Assembly (NCBI GenBank): GCA_019915015.1
Contig: JAHBBC010000012.1
Span: 1-64,000 of the forward strand
Reading direction: 5' to 3'
Length of the DNA: 64,000 nt
Origin: Auriscalpium vulgare
Taxonomy: Eukaryota; Basidiomycota; Agaricomycetes; Russulales; Auriscalpiaceae
Positions 1-12,444 of the stretch are shown here, piece after piece. Within the stretch, counting starts at the first letter, position 1. Each line of letters opens with the position of its first letter. Below the pieces are notes generated by a model. The model did no database searches. It saw only the letters and a list, made by a program, of their open reading frames with translations, and had not been told where the DNA came from. The translations under genes were made by a program, and so were the position numbers.

Positions 1-70
1 TGCACTGCGCACTCACTATCTCCCTGCAACTGTACCCCTTTCCCCTCAGCGCGTTGTCCTAACCCTACCC

Positions 71-2864
71 ATGCCTCGCAAGTCGCAAACCAGTGCTCCC
101 AAGGTTATGACGGTCAACCAAAAAATGTGGACGGACTTGAGTCAGCTTGAGTTCCTCTGGGAACGTTTCCCGGCGTACCAGGAGCATCAGGCCGAGCGGA
201 CGACCATCCACTTCTGGCCTGTCCTCTTCGACGCCTGGCTTGAGCGGTGGCCAGAGACGGATGGACCAACCGAGGATCCGCCTATACGCCGCGCCGGGTA
301 AGCCCGTTGACTGCGTCTTCAGACTGTAAATTAACAAGATATTAGCGCTTGAAACAGTGGTATAACAATCATACTCGCGGAGCAAACTCGCGCAGTGTCG
401 CAGGCGCCGTCAAAGTTCTAGACTTGTCCGGGAAAGCCACCAGGCGTCTGGCACCATACCAGACGTACACGAGTATGTACTGGGCGGAAAAACTTCAAGC
501 CATCGTCGAGCCCGAATGGCAAGTTCGTCTTGCGACTGTACCGGGGGTGACCAAGAAGGACGTGCTGGCGTTTCGAAACAAGCGTTGCCGTGAGCTGTTG
601 CTGGAAGAGACAGCGAGCGTCAAACAGGCCGTCGCCGAAGCCTTCGATAAGGGTGTTGGCGAGGACGTGCCCGTCGCCGTCGACGACGGGAGGTTGAACG
701 AGATGAAAGCGTTAGTATAGTCCAGTCCATCTGCGGCGAGCATCATACTCACAGAACTGCAGCGCCATTGATATGCTCCCCCGGACGATAGCCGTCGTGC
801 TCAAGGAGGTTCATCGCTTGACTGGGTACTCGGGAACGATCATGCTGGGCGGGCCGAACCTCAACGAAGGCGGAGTTCTGCAGTCCTTCTCGTGAGTCAT
901 GGTCATGAAGAGGAGAGTTGATGCTGAACTTGCCATGTAGTCTGCATACAGCGAGAGACGATGGCAGTAGCTTCAAGTCTTCGTGTCCGCAATTTGCGGA
1001 GGCGGTTGAGAAGCCCTTCATCGCGTATCTGCAGAAATTACACCGTAAGTTGGTCCAATAAAGAACATGAAATGGATCTAACTGACCTTCAACACAGCCG
1101 AGGAGATCCTGGCGAGCGGCCAGCCGTCTTCAGTGTCGTCGTCGCCAGTGACGGAGGCGTCGACGGTGATGCACTTGTCGACGATACCGGCGGATCCCGA
1201 AAATGCCGTCGAGCGGGCCGGCGAGCGTCTATCTGCTGGCACGTCGACTTCAAGTCCCCAAGTCGCTGGCCCCACCATTGTAGTCACCGCGCCGTCCCCT
1301 TCCAACGACACTGCTCCATCCACCGATAGCCCACCTGCTCAGAAAAAGGACAAGTCTTCCATGCGTCCGAAGAAGGACCCCCCTGTGAAATCACTCGGAA
1401 CGCCATCTGAGCAGACCCGACGTTTGAGGATGGCGGAGAATGAGAGGATATTAGCTAGCATGGACCTCCTCCACGCTGGCAGCAAGCTCGTAGCTGGGCT
1501 GAAGGTGCCCGCTGAGAAGCGGCCTCGGGCGCAACGGGTTCACGCTGCGTCGGAAAGTCGACAGCGCTCCCTGAGGAGTGGTGCGAGGTCAGCATATGTA
1601 TCTGAACCATGCCGTATCGTTGCTCACCGTTATCTCATAGCCCGACCTCTACCTCGGATGCTGAACTTGAAGGCATCACGGACCCGCAGGTTGACGACGC
1701 CACGGACCTCGACGAGGAAGCACTGCGGGAGATGGAGGACGACCCAGAGGCTGACGACCCTATGGACCTCGACGATGAAGCACGGCGGGAGATGGAAGAC
1801 AACCCGGAGGCTGGCGACGACGCGGATGGCGGTGATATTGAGCGCGACGAGCCCGGAGGCAACACAACGGAAGCCGCTGCCCAGTCACCCGCCGCTCTGC
1901 GTGCTACGCCCCCCGCTGACACCCAGGTCACGGAGTGTGCTGCTCAGTTGGCCACAGCTACAAAGCCTACATCCATTCCCGTGTCTACGACGACGCTTCC
2001 TACCCCTACCGCTAATGGTGAGCCAGCACCGGCCGACGGGGCTGGCACTGCCTCTACAAGCCCCGCACCCCTCCCTCACTCGCCTACCGACACCCCTACC
2101 CACGCCGACACGTCACCCACCAATCTGCCAACCACGGAATCCCCCGTTCCCGTCAAGCAAGTGCAGCCGGAGCCCGGTGCTGCCGTGGCCGACGACAGCG
2201 ATCCACAGTGGGTCCGAGAAGCGTTTGCTTACCTTGCATCAGCTATCAACGAGCCTGAGTGGCAGCGCACGGTCCGGTCTTGGCTGACGCTCAAGCGATT
2301 GCTCGTAGAAGACACCGAGGTAAGCCCAATTCTGTAGCTGCTGTGGTGCCCGCACTAATTGCCGCGGTAAATTAGAAAATGACCCCACCTTGAACAACGA
2401 TAAGGACGTGCGGCCGAAGGCAATTCCCGCGTGGTTCAAGAGCGGGCGCAAGTACAGCAAAGTTCCTCCTACCGGCAAGGCCGCGACATTCGCCCGCACG
2501 TGGTGTGGGTGGTGGACAGCCATGCAGCCCGCGTGGCGGACAGCCGAGCTGTCGTGGCCCATGAGCCGCGCGATCGTCCCCGGGGAGACCTGGCCCGAGC
2601 TGCGCAAGGGTGGAAAGAAAGGTTTTGTCATCGTCCTGATGACAATTGTGTGGTGGACCTTCGCTGCTAAGAGCGAGGACGAAGTACGCGAGGTTCTTTC
2701 CGCGCTCGAGGATGTCGACTGGGTGGCCTCCCAGTTGATTGACGGGTCGCTTGGCGGCACCAAGCGAGGTGCCGAGGATGCTGGGGAGGGTTCCGTTGCG
2801 AAGAGGTGCGTGTCGGTGCTGTCGCGTCGGCGCTCACTAACATGCTCATAGGGCGAGGAAATAA
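71..2864 (+). CDS. uncharacterised basidiomycete nuclear-type protein, multi-exon
   Basis: Function is unknown, but I recognise the layout of a family common in Agaricomycetes: an N-terminal block with FWPVLFDAWLERWPE, a LKQWYNNHTR motif, a GGPNLNEGG motif, a long low-complexity acidic/Pro-Thr middle and a Trp-rich C-terminal block (WCGWWTAMQPAWR, then WPELRKGGKKGF). Exons read as 71-297, 346-714, 755-891, 941-1044, 1098-1587, 1641-2319, 2376-2805 and 2852-2864. The later joins all keep frame, and the last exon supplies the end of a basic KRARK tail that resembles a nuclear localisation signal. Oddity: the obvious first donor (GTAAGC at 298) leaves phase 2 while the second exon needs phase 0. 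Either intron 1 uses unusual sites or an indel has broken the gene there. Residues encoded around 1680-1830 are tandem acidic repeats (DLDEEALREMEDDPEA type). The family is recognised from memory, not from a search. Confidence 0.7.
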
Positions 2865-3480
2865 CTGGCGGCCTCGGTATGGCTCCTATATGGCCCTGTA
2901 TCTAGTTTCCGTGTCCCTTGCTTGTGCTGTCCTTTTGTTCATGCTTTTGTGTTGATCGTGCTGTCCCATTGATTGTGCTGTTGATATCTTGCTACATTAT
3001 GGTTCAATACAGAAAATAATATTTATTGTGTGATCTAAGAGGATTTGTCTGACAAGCACTACAGTGAATCTATGCGGGTCACTGTAGTGCATCCGGGGAA
3101 CTGTGGTGCACCCGGTGTAGTACACGCGTGCACTGTAGTGCATCTGGTGCACTACAGTGAATGTGCACAGAGTACTATCGTGCTTTAGCTACCATAGTGC
3201 ATTGACAATGAAATATTCACGATGAAATGCACTACAGTACATATTGGCTCAGCTGAATGAATATACACTATAGTACATTGCACTGCCCTGCGAGAAATAT
3301 TCATGACGAAATACACTACAGTACATATTGGCTCAGTTGAATGAATATACACTATAGTACAATTACGTTGCCCTGCGAGAAACATATGCACTATAGTGAA
3401 AAACTCGCACTATCAGGTCTCCCTTTGACACCATGGGTCTGTTACAGCTGCTGTGAGATAGTGAATAAACTATGCCCCAC
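2865..3480. repeat. CACTATAGTG/CACTACAGTG-rich repeat DNA ending in a TIR-like terminus
   Basis: There is no gene here. From about 3055 the DNA is dense in the palindrome-like motifs CACTACAGTG and CACTATAGTG. A stretch of about 88 bp is directly duplicated (roughly 3216-3303 and 3304-3393; both contain TACAGTACATATTGGCTCAG). The right edge, TAGTGAATAAACTATGCCCC at 3457-3478, matches the right terminus of the foldback element at 10335-12324 (TAGTGAATAAACTAAGCCCC) with one mismatch. I read this as the right end of a related element; no matching left end was found. Confidence 0.6.
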
Positions 3481-6400
3481 GGCTCGGCACCGGCCCCAGC
3501 GGCGCGCAGCCGCTCAGCGCCACCGAGAGTGTCCTCGTCCAGGTGGGTCCCCTCCGTCTCTACCATGCAGGGCACATGCTGATGCGGTACAGTAAAACCG
3601 CGGGCCGAAGCCGGCCCGCCGGCCCCCACGTGAGCGTCCGGATGGTGGAGGACGGCGGAGCAAGCGGGCGGTGGGGCGCATGTGCTGAAAATATTCTTGG
3701 TTCACGTTTGTTGTACAATCGTGCTGTGTTGTCGCTGTGAAGTACAAGTCATTGATAGTCATTGATTTTCCTGCCCCTGTCAAAACTCGAAAAGTGCCGC
3801 TGCGTGCGGCAGCTACCTTACTTGTTGCACGCACGGATCGTCGGGTCGGGTGCGCCTCATCGATTCGCGATGAACATGCAAATGCCACGGGACGACGAGC
3901 TAACGTGCATACTCCAACATGTTGCCCTTAGTGTAGCTCACATTACATTCGTGTCAGCGTCGCTATCACGCAAACGTCTGAATCACACAACTTCAATGAG
4001 AGCCGAAAGCGCTACAGCATTACGGATGCGGTAGGGTTGTATTGGGTGTCAACGGTGTACATCACCGACGTCCTCGGCACCACCAACTGGCGCGCCATCG
4101 TCGAAGCCCTCACGAGGGCCTTGAGGAGGCTCCGCACCGGCCCCAGCGGCGCGCAGCCGCTCAGCGCCACCGAGAGTGTCCTCGTCCAGGTGGGTCCCCT
4201 CCGTCTCTACCATGCAGGGCACATGCTGATGCGGTACAGTAAAACCGCGGGCCGAAGCCGGCCCGCCGGCCCCCACGTGAGCGTCCGGATGGTGGAGGAC
4301 GGCGGAGCAAGCGGGCGGTGGGGCGCATGTGCTGAAAATATTCTTGGTTCACGTTTGTTGTACAATCGTGCTGTGTTGTCGCTGTGAAGTACAAGTCATT
4401 GATAGTCATTGATTTTCCTGCCCCTGTCAAAACTCGAAAAGTGCCGCTGCGTGCGGCAGCTACCTTACTTGTTGCACGCACGGATCGTCGGGTCGGGTGC
4501 GCCTCATCGATTCGCGATGAACATGCAAATGCCACGGGACGACGAGCTAACGTGCATACTCCAACATGTTGCCCTTAGTGTAGCTCACATTACATTCGTG
4601 TCAGCGTCGCTATCACGCAAACGTCTGAATCACACAACTTCAATGAGAGCCGAAAGCGCTACAGCATTACGGATGCGGTAGGGTTGTATTGGGTGTCAAC
4701 GGTGTACATCACCGACGTCCTCGGCACCACCAACTGGCGCGCCATCGTCGAAGCCCTCACGAGGGCCTTGAGGAGGCTCGGCACCGGCCCCAGCGGCGCG
4801 CAGCCGCTCAGCGCCACCGAGAGTGTCCTCGTCCAGGTGGGTCCCCTCCGTCTCTACCATGCAGGGCACATGCTGATGCGGTACAGTAAAACCGCGGGCC
4901 GAAGCCGGCCCGCCGGCCCCCACGTGAGCGTCCGGATGGTGGAGGACGGCGGAGCAAGCGGGCGGTGGGGCGCATGTGCTGAAAATATTCTTGGTTCACG
5001 TTTGTTGTACAATCGTGCTGTGTTGTCGCTGTGAAGTACAAGTCATTGATAGTCATTGATTTTCCTGCCCCTGTCAAAACTCGAAAAGTGCCGCTGCGTG
5101 CGGCAGCTACCTTACTTGTTGCACGCACGGATCGTCGGGTCGGGTGCGCCTCATCGATTCGCGATGAACATGCAAATGCCACGGGACGACGAGCTAACGT
5201 GCATACTCCAACATGTTGCCCTTAGTGTAGCTCACATTACATTCGTGTCAGCGTCGCTATCACGCAAACGTCTGAATCACACAACTTCAATGAGAGCCGA
5301 AAGCGCTACAGCATTACGGATGCGGTAGGGTTGTATTGGGTGTCAACGGTGTACATCACCGACGTCCTCGGCACCACCAACTGGCGCGCCATCGTCGAAG
5401 CCCTCACGAGGGCCTTGAGGAGGCTCCGCACCGGCCCCAGCGGCGCGCAGCCGCTCAGCGCCACCGAGAGTGTCCTCGTCCAGGTGGGTCCCCTCCGTCT
5501 CTACCATGCAGGGCACATGCTGATGCGGTACAGTAAAACCGCGGGCCGAAGCCGGCCCGCCGGCCCCCACGTGAGCGTCCGGATGGTGGAGGACGGCGGA
5601 GCAAGCGGGCGGTGGGGCGCATGTGCTGAAAATATTCTTGGTTCACGTTTGTTGTACAATCGTGCTGTGTTGTCGCTGTGAAGTACAAGTCATTGATAGT
5701 CATTGATTTTCCTGCCCCTGTCAAAACTCGAAAAGTGCCGCTGCGTGCGGCAGCTACCTTACTTGTTGCACGCACGGATCGTCGGGTCGGGTGCGCCTCA
5801 TCGATTCGCGATGAACATGCAAATGCCACGGGACGACGAGCTAACGTGCATACTCCAACATGTTGCCCTTAGTGTAGCTCACATTACATTCGTGTCAGCG
5901 TCGCTATCACGCAAACGTCTGAATCACACAACTTCAATGAGAGCCGAAAGCGCTACAGCATTACGGATGCGGTAGGGTTGTATTGGGTGTCAACGGTGTA
6001 CATCACCGACGTCCTCGGCACCACCAACTGGCGCGCCATCGTCGAAGCCCTCACGAGGGCCTTGAGGAGGCTCCGCACCGGCCCCAGCGGCGCGCAGCCG
6101 CTCAGCGCCACCGAGAGTGTCCTCGTCCAGGTGGGTCCCCTCCGTCTCTACCATGCAGGGCACATGCTGATGCGGTACAGTAAAACCGCGGGCCGAAGCC
6201 GGCCCGCCGGCCCCCACGTGAGCGTCCGGATGGTGGAGGACGGCGGAGCAAGCGGGCGGTGGGGCGCATGTGCTGAAAATATTCTTGGTTCACGTTTGTT
6301 GTACAATCGTGCTGTGTTGTCGCTGTGAAGTACAAGTCATTGATAGTCATTGATTTTCCTGCCCCTGTCAAAACTCGAAAAGTGCCGCTGCGTGCGGCAG

Positions 6401-9400
6401 CTACCTTACTTGTTGCACGCACGGATCGTCGGGTCGGGTGCGCCTCATCGATTCGCGATGAACATGCAAATGCCACGGGACGACGAGCTAACGTGCATAC
6501 TCCAACATGTTGCCCTTAGTGTAGCTCACATTACATTCGTGTCAGCGTCGCTATCACGCAAACGTCTGAATCACACAACTTCAATGAGAGCCGAAAGCGC
6601 TACAGCATTACGGATGCGGTAGGGTTGTATTGGGTGTCAACGGTGTACATCACCGACGTCCTCGGCACCACCAACTGGCGCGCCATCGTCGAAGCCCTCA
6701 CGAGGGCCTTGAGGAGGCTCCGCACCGGCCCCAGCGGCGCGCAGCCGCTCAGCGCCACCGAGAGTGTCCTCGTCCAGGTGGGTCCCCTCCGTCTCTACCA
6801 TGCAGGGCACATGCTGATGCGGTACAGTAAAACCGCGGGCCGAAGCCGGCCCGCCGGCCCCCACGTGAGCGTCCGGATGGTGGAGGACGGCGGAGCAAGC
6901 GGGCGGTGGGGCGCATGTGCTGAAAATATTCTTGGTTCACGTTTGTTGTACAATCGTGCTGTGTTGTCGCTGTGAAGTACAAGTCATTGATAGTCATTGA
7001 TTTTCCTGCCCCTGTCAAAACTCGAAAAGTGCCGCTGCGTGCGGCAGCTACCTTACTTGTTGCACGCACGGATCGTCGGGTCGGGTGCGCCTCATCGATT
7101 CGCGATGAACATGCAAATGCCACGGGACGACGAGCTAACGTGCATACTCCAACATGTTGCCCTTAGTGTAGCTCACATTACATTCGTGTCAGCGTCGCTA
7201 TCACGCAAACGTCTGAATCACACAACTTCAATGAGAGCCGAAAGCGCTACAGCATTACGGATGCGGTAGGGTTGTATTGGGTGTCAACGGTGTACATCAC
7301 CGACGTCCTCGGCACCACCAACTGGCGCGCCATCGTCGAAGCCCTCACGAGGGCCTTGAGGAGGCTCCGCACCGGCCCCAGCGGCGCGCAGCCGCTCAGC
7401 GCCACCGAGAGTGTCCTCGTCCAGGTGGGTCCCCTCCGTCTCTACCATGCAGGGCACATGCTGATGCGGTACAGTAAAACCGCGGGCCGAAGCCGGCCCG
7501 CCGGCCCCCACGTGAGCGTCCGGATGGTGGAGGACGGCGGAGCAAGCGGGCGGTGGGGCGCATGTGCTGAAAATATTCTTGGTTCACGTTTGTTGTACAA
7601 TCGTGCTGTGTTGTCGCTGTGAAGTACAAGTCATTGATAGTCATTGATTTTCCTGCCCCTGTCAAAACTCGAAAAGTGCCGCTGCGTGCGGCAGCTACCT
7701 TACTTGTTGCACGCACGGATCGTCGGGTCGGGTGCGCCTCATCGATTCGCGATGAACATGCAAATGCCACGGGACGACGAGCTAACGTGCATACTCCAAC
7801 ATGTTGCCCTTAGTGTAGCTCACATTACATTCGTGTCAGCGTCGCTATCACGCAAACGTCTGAATCACACAACTTCAATGAGAGCCGAAAGCGCTACAGC
7901 ATTACGGATGCGGTAGGGTTGTATTGGGTGTCAACGGTGTACATCACCGACGTCCTCGGCACCACCAACTGGCGCGCCATCGTCGAAGCCCTCACGAGGG
8001 CCTTGAGGAGGCTCCGCACCGGCCCCAGCGGCGCGCAGCCGCTCAGCGCCACCGAGAGTGTCCTCGTCCAGGTGGGTCCCCTCCGTCTCTACCATGCAGG
8101 GCACATGCTGATGCGGTACAGTAAAACCGCGGGCCGAAGCCGGCCCGCCGGCCCCCACGTGAGCGTCCGGATGGTGGAGGACGGCGGAGCAAGCGGGCGG
8201 TGGGGCGCATGTGCTGAAAATATTCTTGGTTCACGTTTGTTGTACAATCGTGCTGTGTTGTCGCTGTGAAGTACAAGTCATTGATAGTCATTGATTTTCC
8301 TGCCCCTGTCAAAACTCGAAAAGTGCCGCTGCGTGCGGCAGCTACCTTACTTGTTGCACGCACGGATCGTCGGGTCGGGTGCGCCTCATCGATTCGCGAT
8401 GAACATGCAAATGCCACGGGACGACGAGCTAACGTGCATACTCCAACATGTTGCCCTTAGTGTAGCTCACATTACATTCGTGTCAGCGTCGCTATCACGC
8501 AAACGTCTGAATCACACAACTTCAATGAGAGCCGAAAGCGCTACAGCATTACGGATGCGGTAGGGTTGTATTGGGTGTCAACGGTGTACATCACCGACGT
8601 CCTCGGCACCACCAACTGGCGCGCCATCGTCGAAGCCCTCACGAGGGCCTTGAGGAGGCTCCGCACCGGCCCCAGCGGCGCGCAGCCGCTCAGCGCCACC
8701 GAGAGTGTCCTCGTCCAGGTGGGTCCCCTCCGTCTCTACCATGCAGGGCACATGCTGATGCGGTACAGTAAAACCGCGGGCCGAAGCCGGCCCGCCGGCC
8801 CCCACGTGAGCGTCCGGATGGTGGAGGACGGCGGAGCAAGCGGGCGGTGGGGCGCATGTGCTGAAAATATTCTTGGTTCACGTTTGTTGTACAATCGTGC
8901 TGTGTTGTCGCTGTGAAGTACAAGTCATTGATAGTCATTGATTTTCCTGCCCCTGTCAAAACTCGAAAAGTGCCGCTGCGTGCGGCAGCTACCTTACTTG
9001 TTGCACGCACGGATCGTCGGGTCGGGTGCGCCTCATCGATTCGCGATGAACATGCAAATGCCACGGGACGACGAGCTAACGTGCATACTCCAACATGTTG
9101 CCCTTAGTGTAGCTCACATTACATTCGTGTCAGCGTCGCTATCACGCAAACGTCTGAATCACACAACTTCAATGAGAGCCGAAAGCGCTACAGCATTACG
9201 GATGCGGTAGGGTTGTATTGGGTGTCAACGGTGTACATCACCGACGTCCTCGGCACCACCAACTGGCGCGCCATCGTCGAAGCCCTCACGAGGGCCTTGA
9301 GGAGGCTCCGCACCGGCCCCAGCGGCGCGCAGCCGCTCAGCGCCACCGAGAGTGTCCTCGTCCAGGTGGGTCCCCTCCGTCTCTACCATGCAGGGCACAT

Positions 9401-10333
9401 GCTGATGCGGTACAGTAAAACCGCGGGCCGAAGCCGGCCCGCCGGCCCCCACGTGAGCGTCCGGATGGTGGAGGACGGCGGAGCAAGCGGGCGGTGGGGC
9501 GCATGTGCTGAAAATATTCTTGGTTCACGTTTGTTGTACAATCGTGCTGTGTTGTCGCTGTGAAGTACAAGTCATTGATAGTCATTGATTTTCCTGCCCC
9601 TGTCAAAACTCGAAAAGTGCCGCTGCGTGCGGCAGCTACCTTACTTGTTGCACGCACGGATCGTCGGGTCGGGTGCGCCTCATCGATTCGCGATGAACAT
9701 GCAAATGCCACGGGACGACGAGCTAACGTGCATACTCCAACATGTTGCCCTTAGTGTAGCTCACATTACATTCGTGTCAGCGTCGCTATCACGCAAACGT
9801 CTGAATCACACAACTTCAATGAGAGCCGAAAGCGCTACAGCATTACGGATGCGGTAGGGTTGTATTGGGTGTCAACGGTGTACATCACCGACGTCCTCGG
9901 CACCACCAACTGGCGCGCCATCGTCGAAGCCCTCACGAGGGCCTTGAGGAGGCTCGGCACCGGCCCCAGCGGCGCGCAGCCGCTCAGCGCCACCGAGAGT
10001 GTCCTCGTCCAGGTGGGTCCCCTCCGTCTCTACCATGCAGGGCACATGCTGATGCGGTACAGTAAAACCGCGGGCCGAAGCCGGCCCGCCGGCCCCCACG
10101 TGAGCGTCCGGATGGTGGAGGACGGCGGAGCAAGCGGGCGGTGGGGCGCATGTGCTGAAAATATTCTTGGTTCACGTTTGTTGTACAATCGTGCTGTGTT
10201 GTCGCTGTGAAGTACAAGTCATTGATAGTCATTGATTTTCCTGCCCCTGTCAAAACTCGAAAAGTGCCGCTGCGTGCGGCAGCTACCTTACTTGTTGCAC
10301 GCACGGATCGTCGGGTCGGGTGCGCCTCATCGA
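3481..10333. repeat. 647-bp tandem satellite, about 10.6 copies
   Basis: Landmarks recur every 647 bases: for example TACTGGGCG-free unit marker GTAGGGTTGTATTGGGTG at about 4030, 4677, 5324 and so on to 9853. The copies look almost identical. One visible variant alternates C and G in GGCTC[C/G]GCACCGG: G in the first, third and last copies (about 3481, 4775, 9951) and C in the others. 647 is not a multiple of 3, so the array cannot encode an uninterrupted repeat protein. Each unit holds an exon-like segment (YITDVLGTTNWRAIVEAL then ATESVLVQ) followed directly by a good donor GTGGGT, which suggests a captured piece of a gene. Each unit also has GC-rich self-complementary DNA (GGGCCGAAGCCGGCCC). 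The array starts next to one TIR-like end and stops abruptly, mid-unit, at the foldback element. Confidence 0.95.
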
Positions 10334-10334
10334 C

Positions 10335-12324
10335 AATACTGGGGAGTAGTTTAGTGCACTATGTCCCTACAGTTGTAACAAGTGGGTGGTGTCATAGGCA
10401 GGCAGGATAGTGAAGTGCAAGTATAGGGCAGTATAGCGCACTATAGTGCACTATATTGCATATATCAGTACTATGGTGTCCTTGGATGCACTATAGTAGT
10501 AGCATGACTGTAAGGACCATTGTATTTTTGCACCAATATAATGGGCTTTGAAAATGTTATAAATAATGGTGTAGATGCACAGGTGGAACTGCTATATAGA
10601 TGTAATTCAGCAGAATATATCTGGTTAATGGTAGAGAGCTGTAGGGCAATCACTGTCCAATGGATCCCATGGGTTTATGTACTATAGTGAATCAATAATA
10701 TATTACAGAAATGCTGGGATATATGCACCTTCTCTCCTTTCAAATGAGCTCTATAAATTCGAATAATATTACAGCATGCGGCTTAGTATAGTGCATATGT
10801 AACCTGAATTTACCAGAATATAGGGGGTCATTTCTGAGGAGTTGTGCAGTGCACACTGTATCAGATATTCATCTACTATAGTGATGTTATACTCTTTAAA
10901 GCTTTCTTAATTTGTTATGGGATGACTGGACATTCATAAATCATGAAGAAAAAGGTGAGCATATGTACCACGCATGCCACTGCTGTCTGAATTTATCATA
11001 ATATTTAAGACTAATGGCAAGCCGCACCAATGCATATATACTTATACACTATAGTGTTATTTAGCTTGCTTCCATCCTCAAACTTTTTCAGCACTGAATA
11101 GCTCCTCAATACTTGGGGAAACAAATCCCTAGATATTCCAGAGCACTATTACACCATGCCCCTTCCATCCCTGAAAGTTTTGTGTCCTTGCATGCAATTG
11201 GTATATAGTACCATACTTCTGATCCTTTGATACAGCCTAAATGATCCATATGTCCCTGTCCCATCTATCCAAGCATATGTGTGAACTGAAATGATTATTT
11301 ATTTTTCAATGAGCCATGATCCATGAAGCTTACTTGAGCACAAGCTCATCCTCTGTAAAAGAAATAGCCATTTATATTCATATGCCTGATCATAAACTGG
11401 ATCACCCTGGGACAAGGATACCTCAGACATTACAGGCTGTATGAGAGTGGAAGTACAGCACTTTCTGCGAACTCTAGATAGAATTCCCATATTTTGAGCG
11501 TTGGGTGGGGCATGGTCTGTGAATGCTCTATAATATCTCTGGATTATATTGACCAAGTACTGGAGAGCTATTGGACACATCATATGCTTTTGTGGCCAAC
11601 CAATTAGATCACCACTATAGTGCACAAATCTATATGCCTTGGTGTGGCTCACCAATGGCTTCAGATATTATGATAAATTCAGACAGCAGTGGCATGTGTA
11701 GTACATATGCTCACCTTTTTTGTCATGATTTATGAATGCCCAGTCATCCCATAACAGATTAAGAAAGCTTTAAAGAGTATAACATCACTATAGTAGATGA
11801 ATATCTGATACAGTGTGGACTGCACAACTCCTCAGAACTGACCCCCTATATTCTTGTAAATTCAGATCACATATGCACTCTACTAAGCCACATACTGTAA
11901 GATTATCCGAATTTATAGAGCTCATTTTAAAGGAGAGAAGGTGCATATATCCCAGCATTTCTGTAATATATTATTGATTCACTATAGTACATAAATCCAT
12001 GGGATCCATTGGCCAGTGATTGCCCTACAGCTCTCTACCGTTAGCCAGATATATTCGGCTAAATTACCTCTATATAGCAGTTTCACCTGTGCATCTACAC
12101 CATTATTTATAACATTTTCAAAGCCCATTATATTGGTGCAAAAATACAATGGTCCTTACAGTCATGCTACTACTATAGTGCATCCAAGGACACTATAGTA
12201 CTGGTATATGCACTAGAGTGCACTATACTGCCCTATACTTGCACTTCACTATCCTATCTGCCTATGACACCACCCACTTGTTACAACTGTAGGGACATAG
12301 TGAATAAACTAAGCCCCACAGCCC
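10335..12324. mobile_element. 1990-bp foldback (giant inverted repeat) element, copy 1
   Basis: The element is one imperfect palindrome with its centre near 11330. The outer 700 bp or so of each arm match closely: the TGTCCCTACAGTTGTAACAA block near 10360 recurs inverted near 12285, and GATGACTGGACATTCATAAA near 10922 recurs inverted near 11740. The inner 270 bp or so are more diverged but still alignable. A second copy of the same length, 1990 bp and nearly identical, lies at 23981-25970 in reverse orientation. The ends carry repeated CACTATAGTG motifs. No transposase is encoded; the 118-aa frame at 11299-11655 resembles nothing I know. Left flank is satellite, right flank is an unrelated TIR scrap, and no target duplication is visible. 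I infer a non-autonomous DNA transposon whose flanks were rearranged after insertion. Confidence 0.85.
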
Positions 12325-12444
12325 CCAGCTGCTCCAGCATCGCTGGGCGCGCTGAGTCCGCGCGGTACGGGCGGGATCCGCGCCATGACCGGGCGGGCTG
12401 CACATACGAGCCCCGCCCGGTCCGGCACGCTACTGAAGTAGTAC
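12325..12444. mobile_element. terminal remnant of the GC-rich TIR element
   Basis: These 120 bases match the right terminus of the intact element at 49007-50698. Shared blocks include CAGCTGCTCCAGCAT, CGCGCGGTACGGGCGGGATC and GGGCTGCACATACGAGCCCC, ending in CTACTGAAGTAGTAC. The rest of the element is missing: foldback copy 1 abuts it directly. It lies in an intron position of the truncated aldo-keto reductase. Confidence 0.8.

Noticed and set aside
1885..2287. Continuation of the 384-aa frame past 1587 and the 72-aa antisense frame
   Set aside because: The acidic and Pro/Thr-rich exon 1641-2319 is in another frame and is reached by a clear intron.
3514..10304. 124-aa minus-strand frame and 116-, 90-, 75-, 66- and 64-aa frames recurring every 647 bp
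   Set aside because: They are by-products of the tandem unit; several frames on both strands are open at once, and the unit length is not a multiple of three.
3481..10333. CRISPR or rDNA spacer array
   Set aside because: Units are contiguous 647-bp copies without spacers, and no rRNA or 5S sequence was seen.
11299..11655. 118-aa frame in the foldback element (also 24650-25006)
   Set aside because: It lies in the diverged inner arm of a palindrome and resembles no known protein. Its identity in both copies follows from DNA identity.
10471..12198. 60-aa frame (MIALQLST...) present four times
   Set aside because: It is the same inverted-repeat arm read at each end of each foldback copy; there is no coding evidence.
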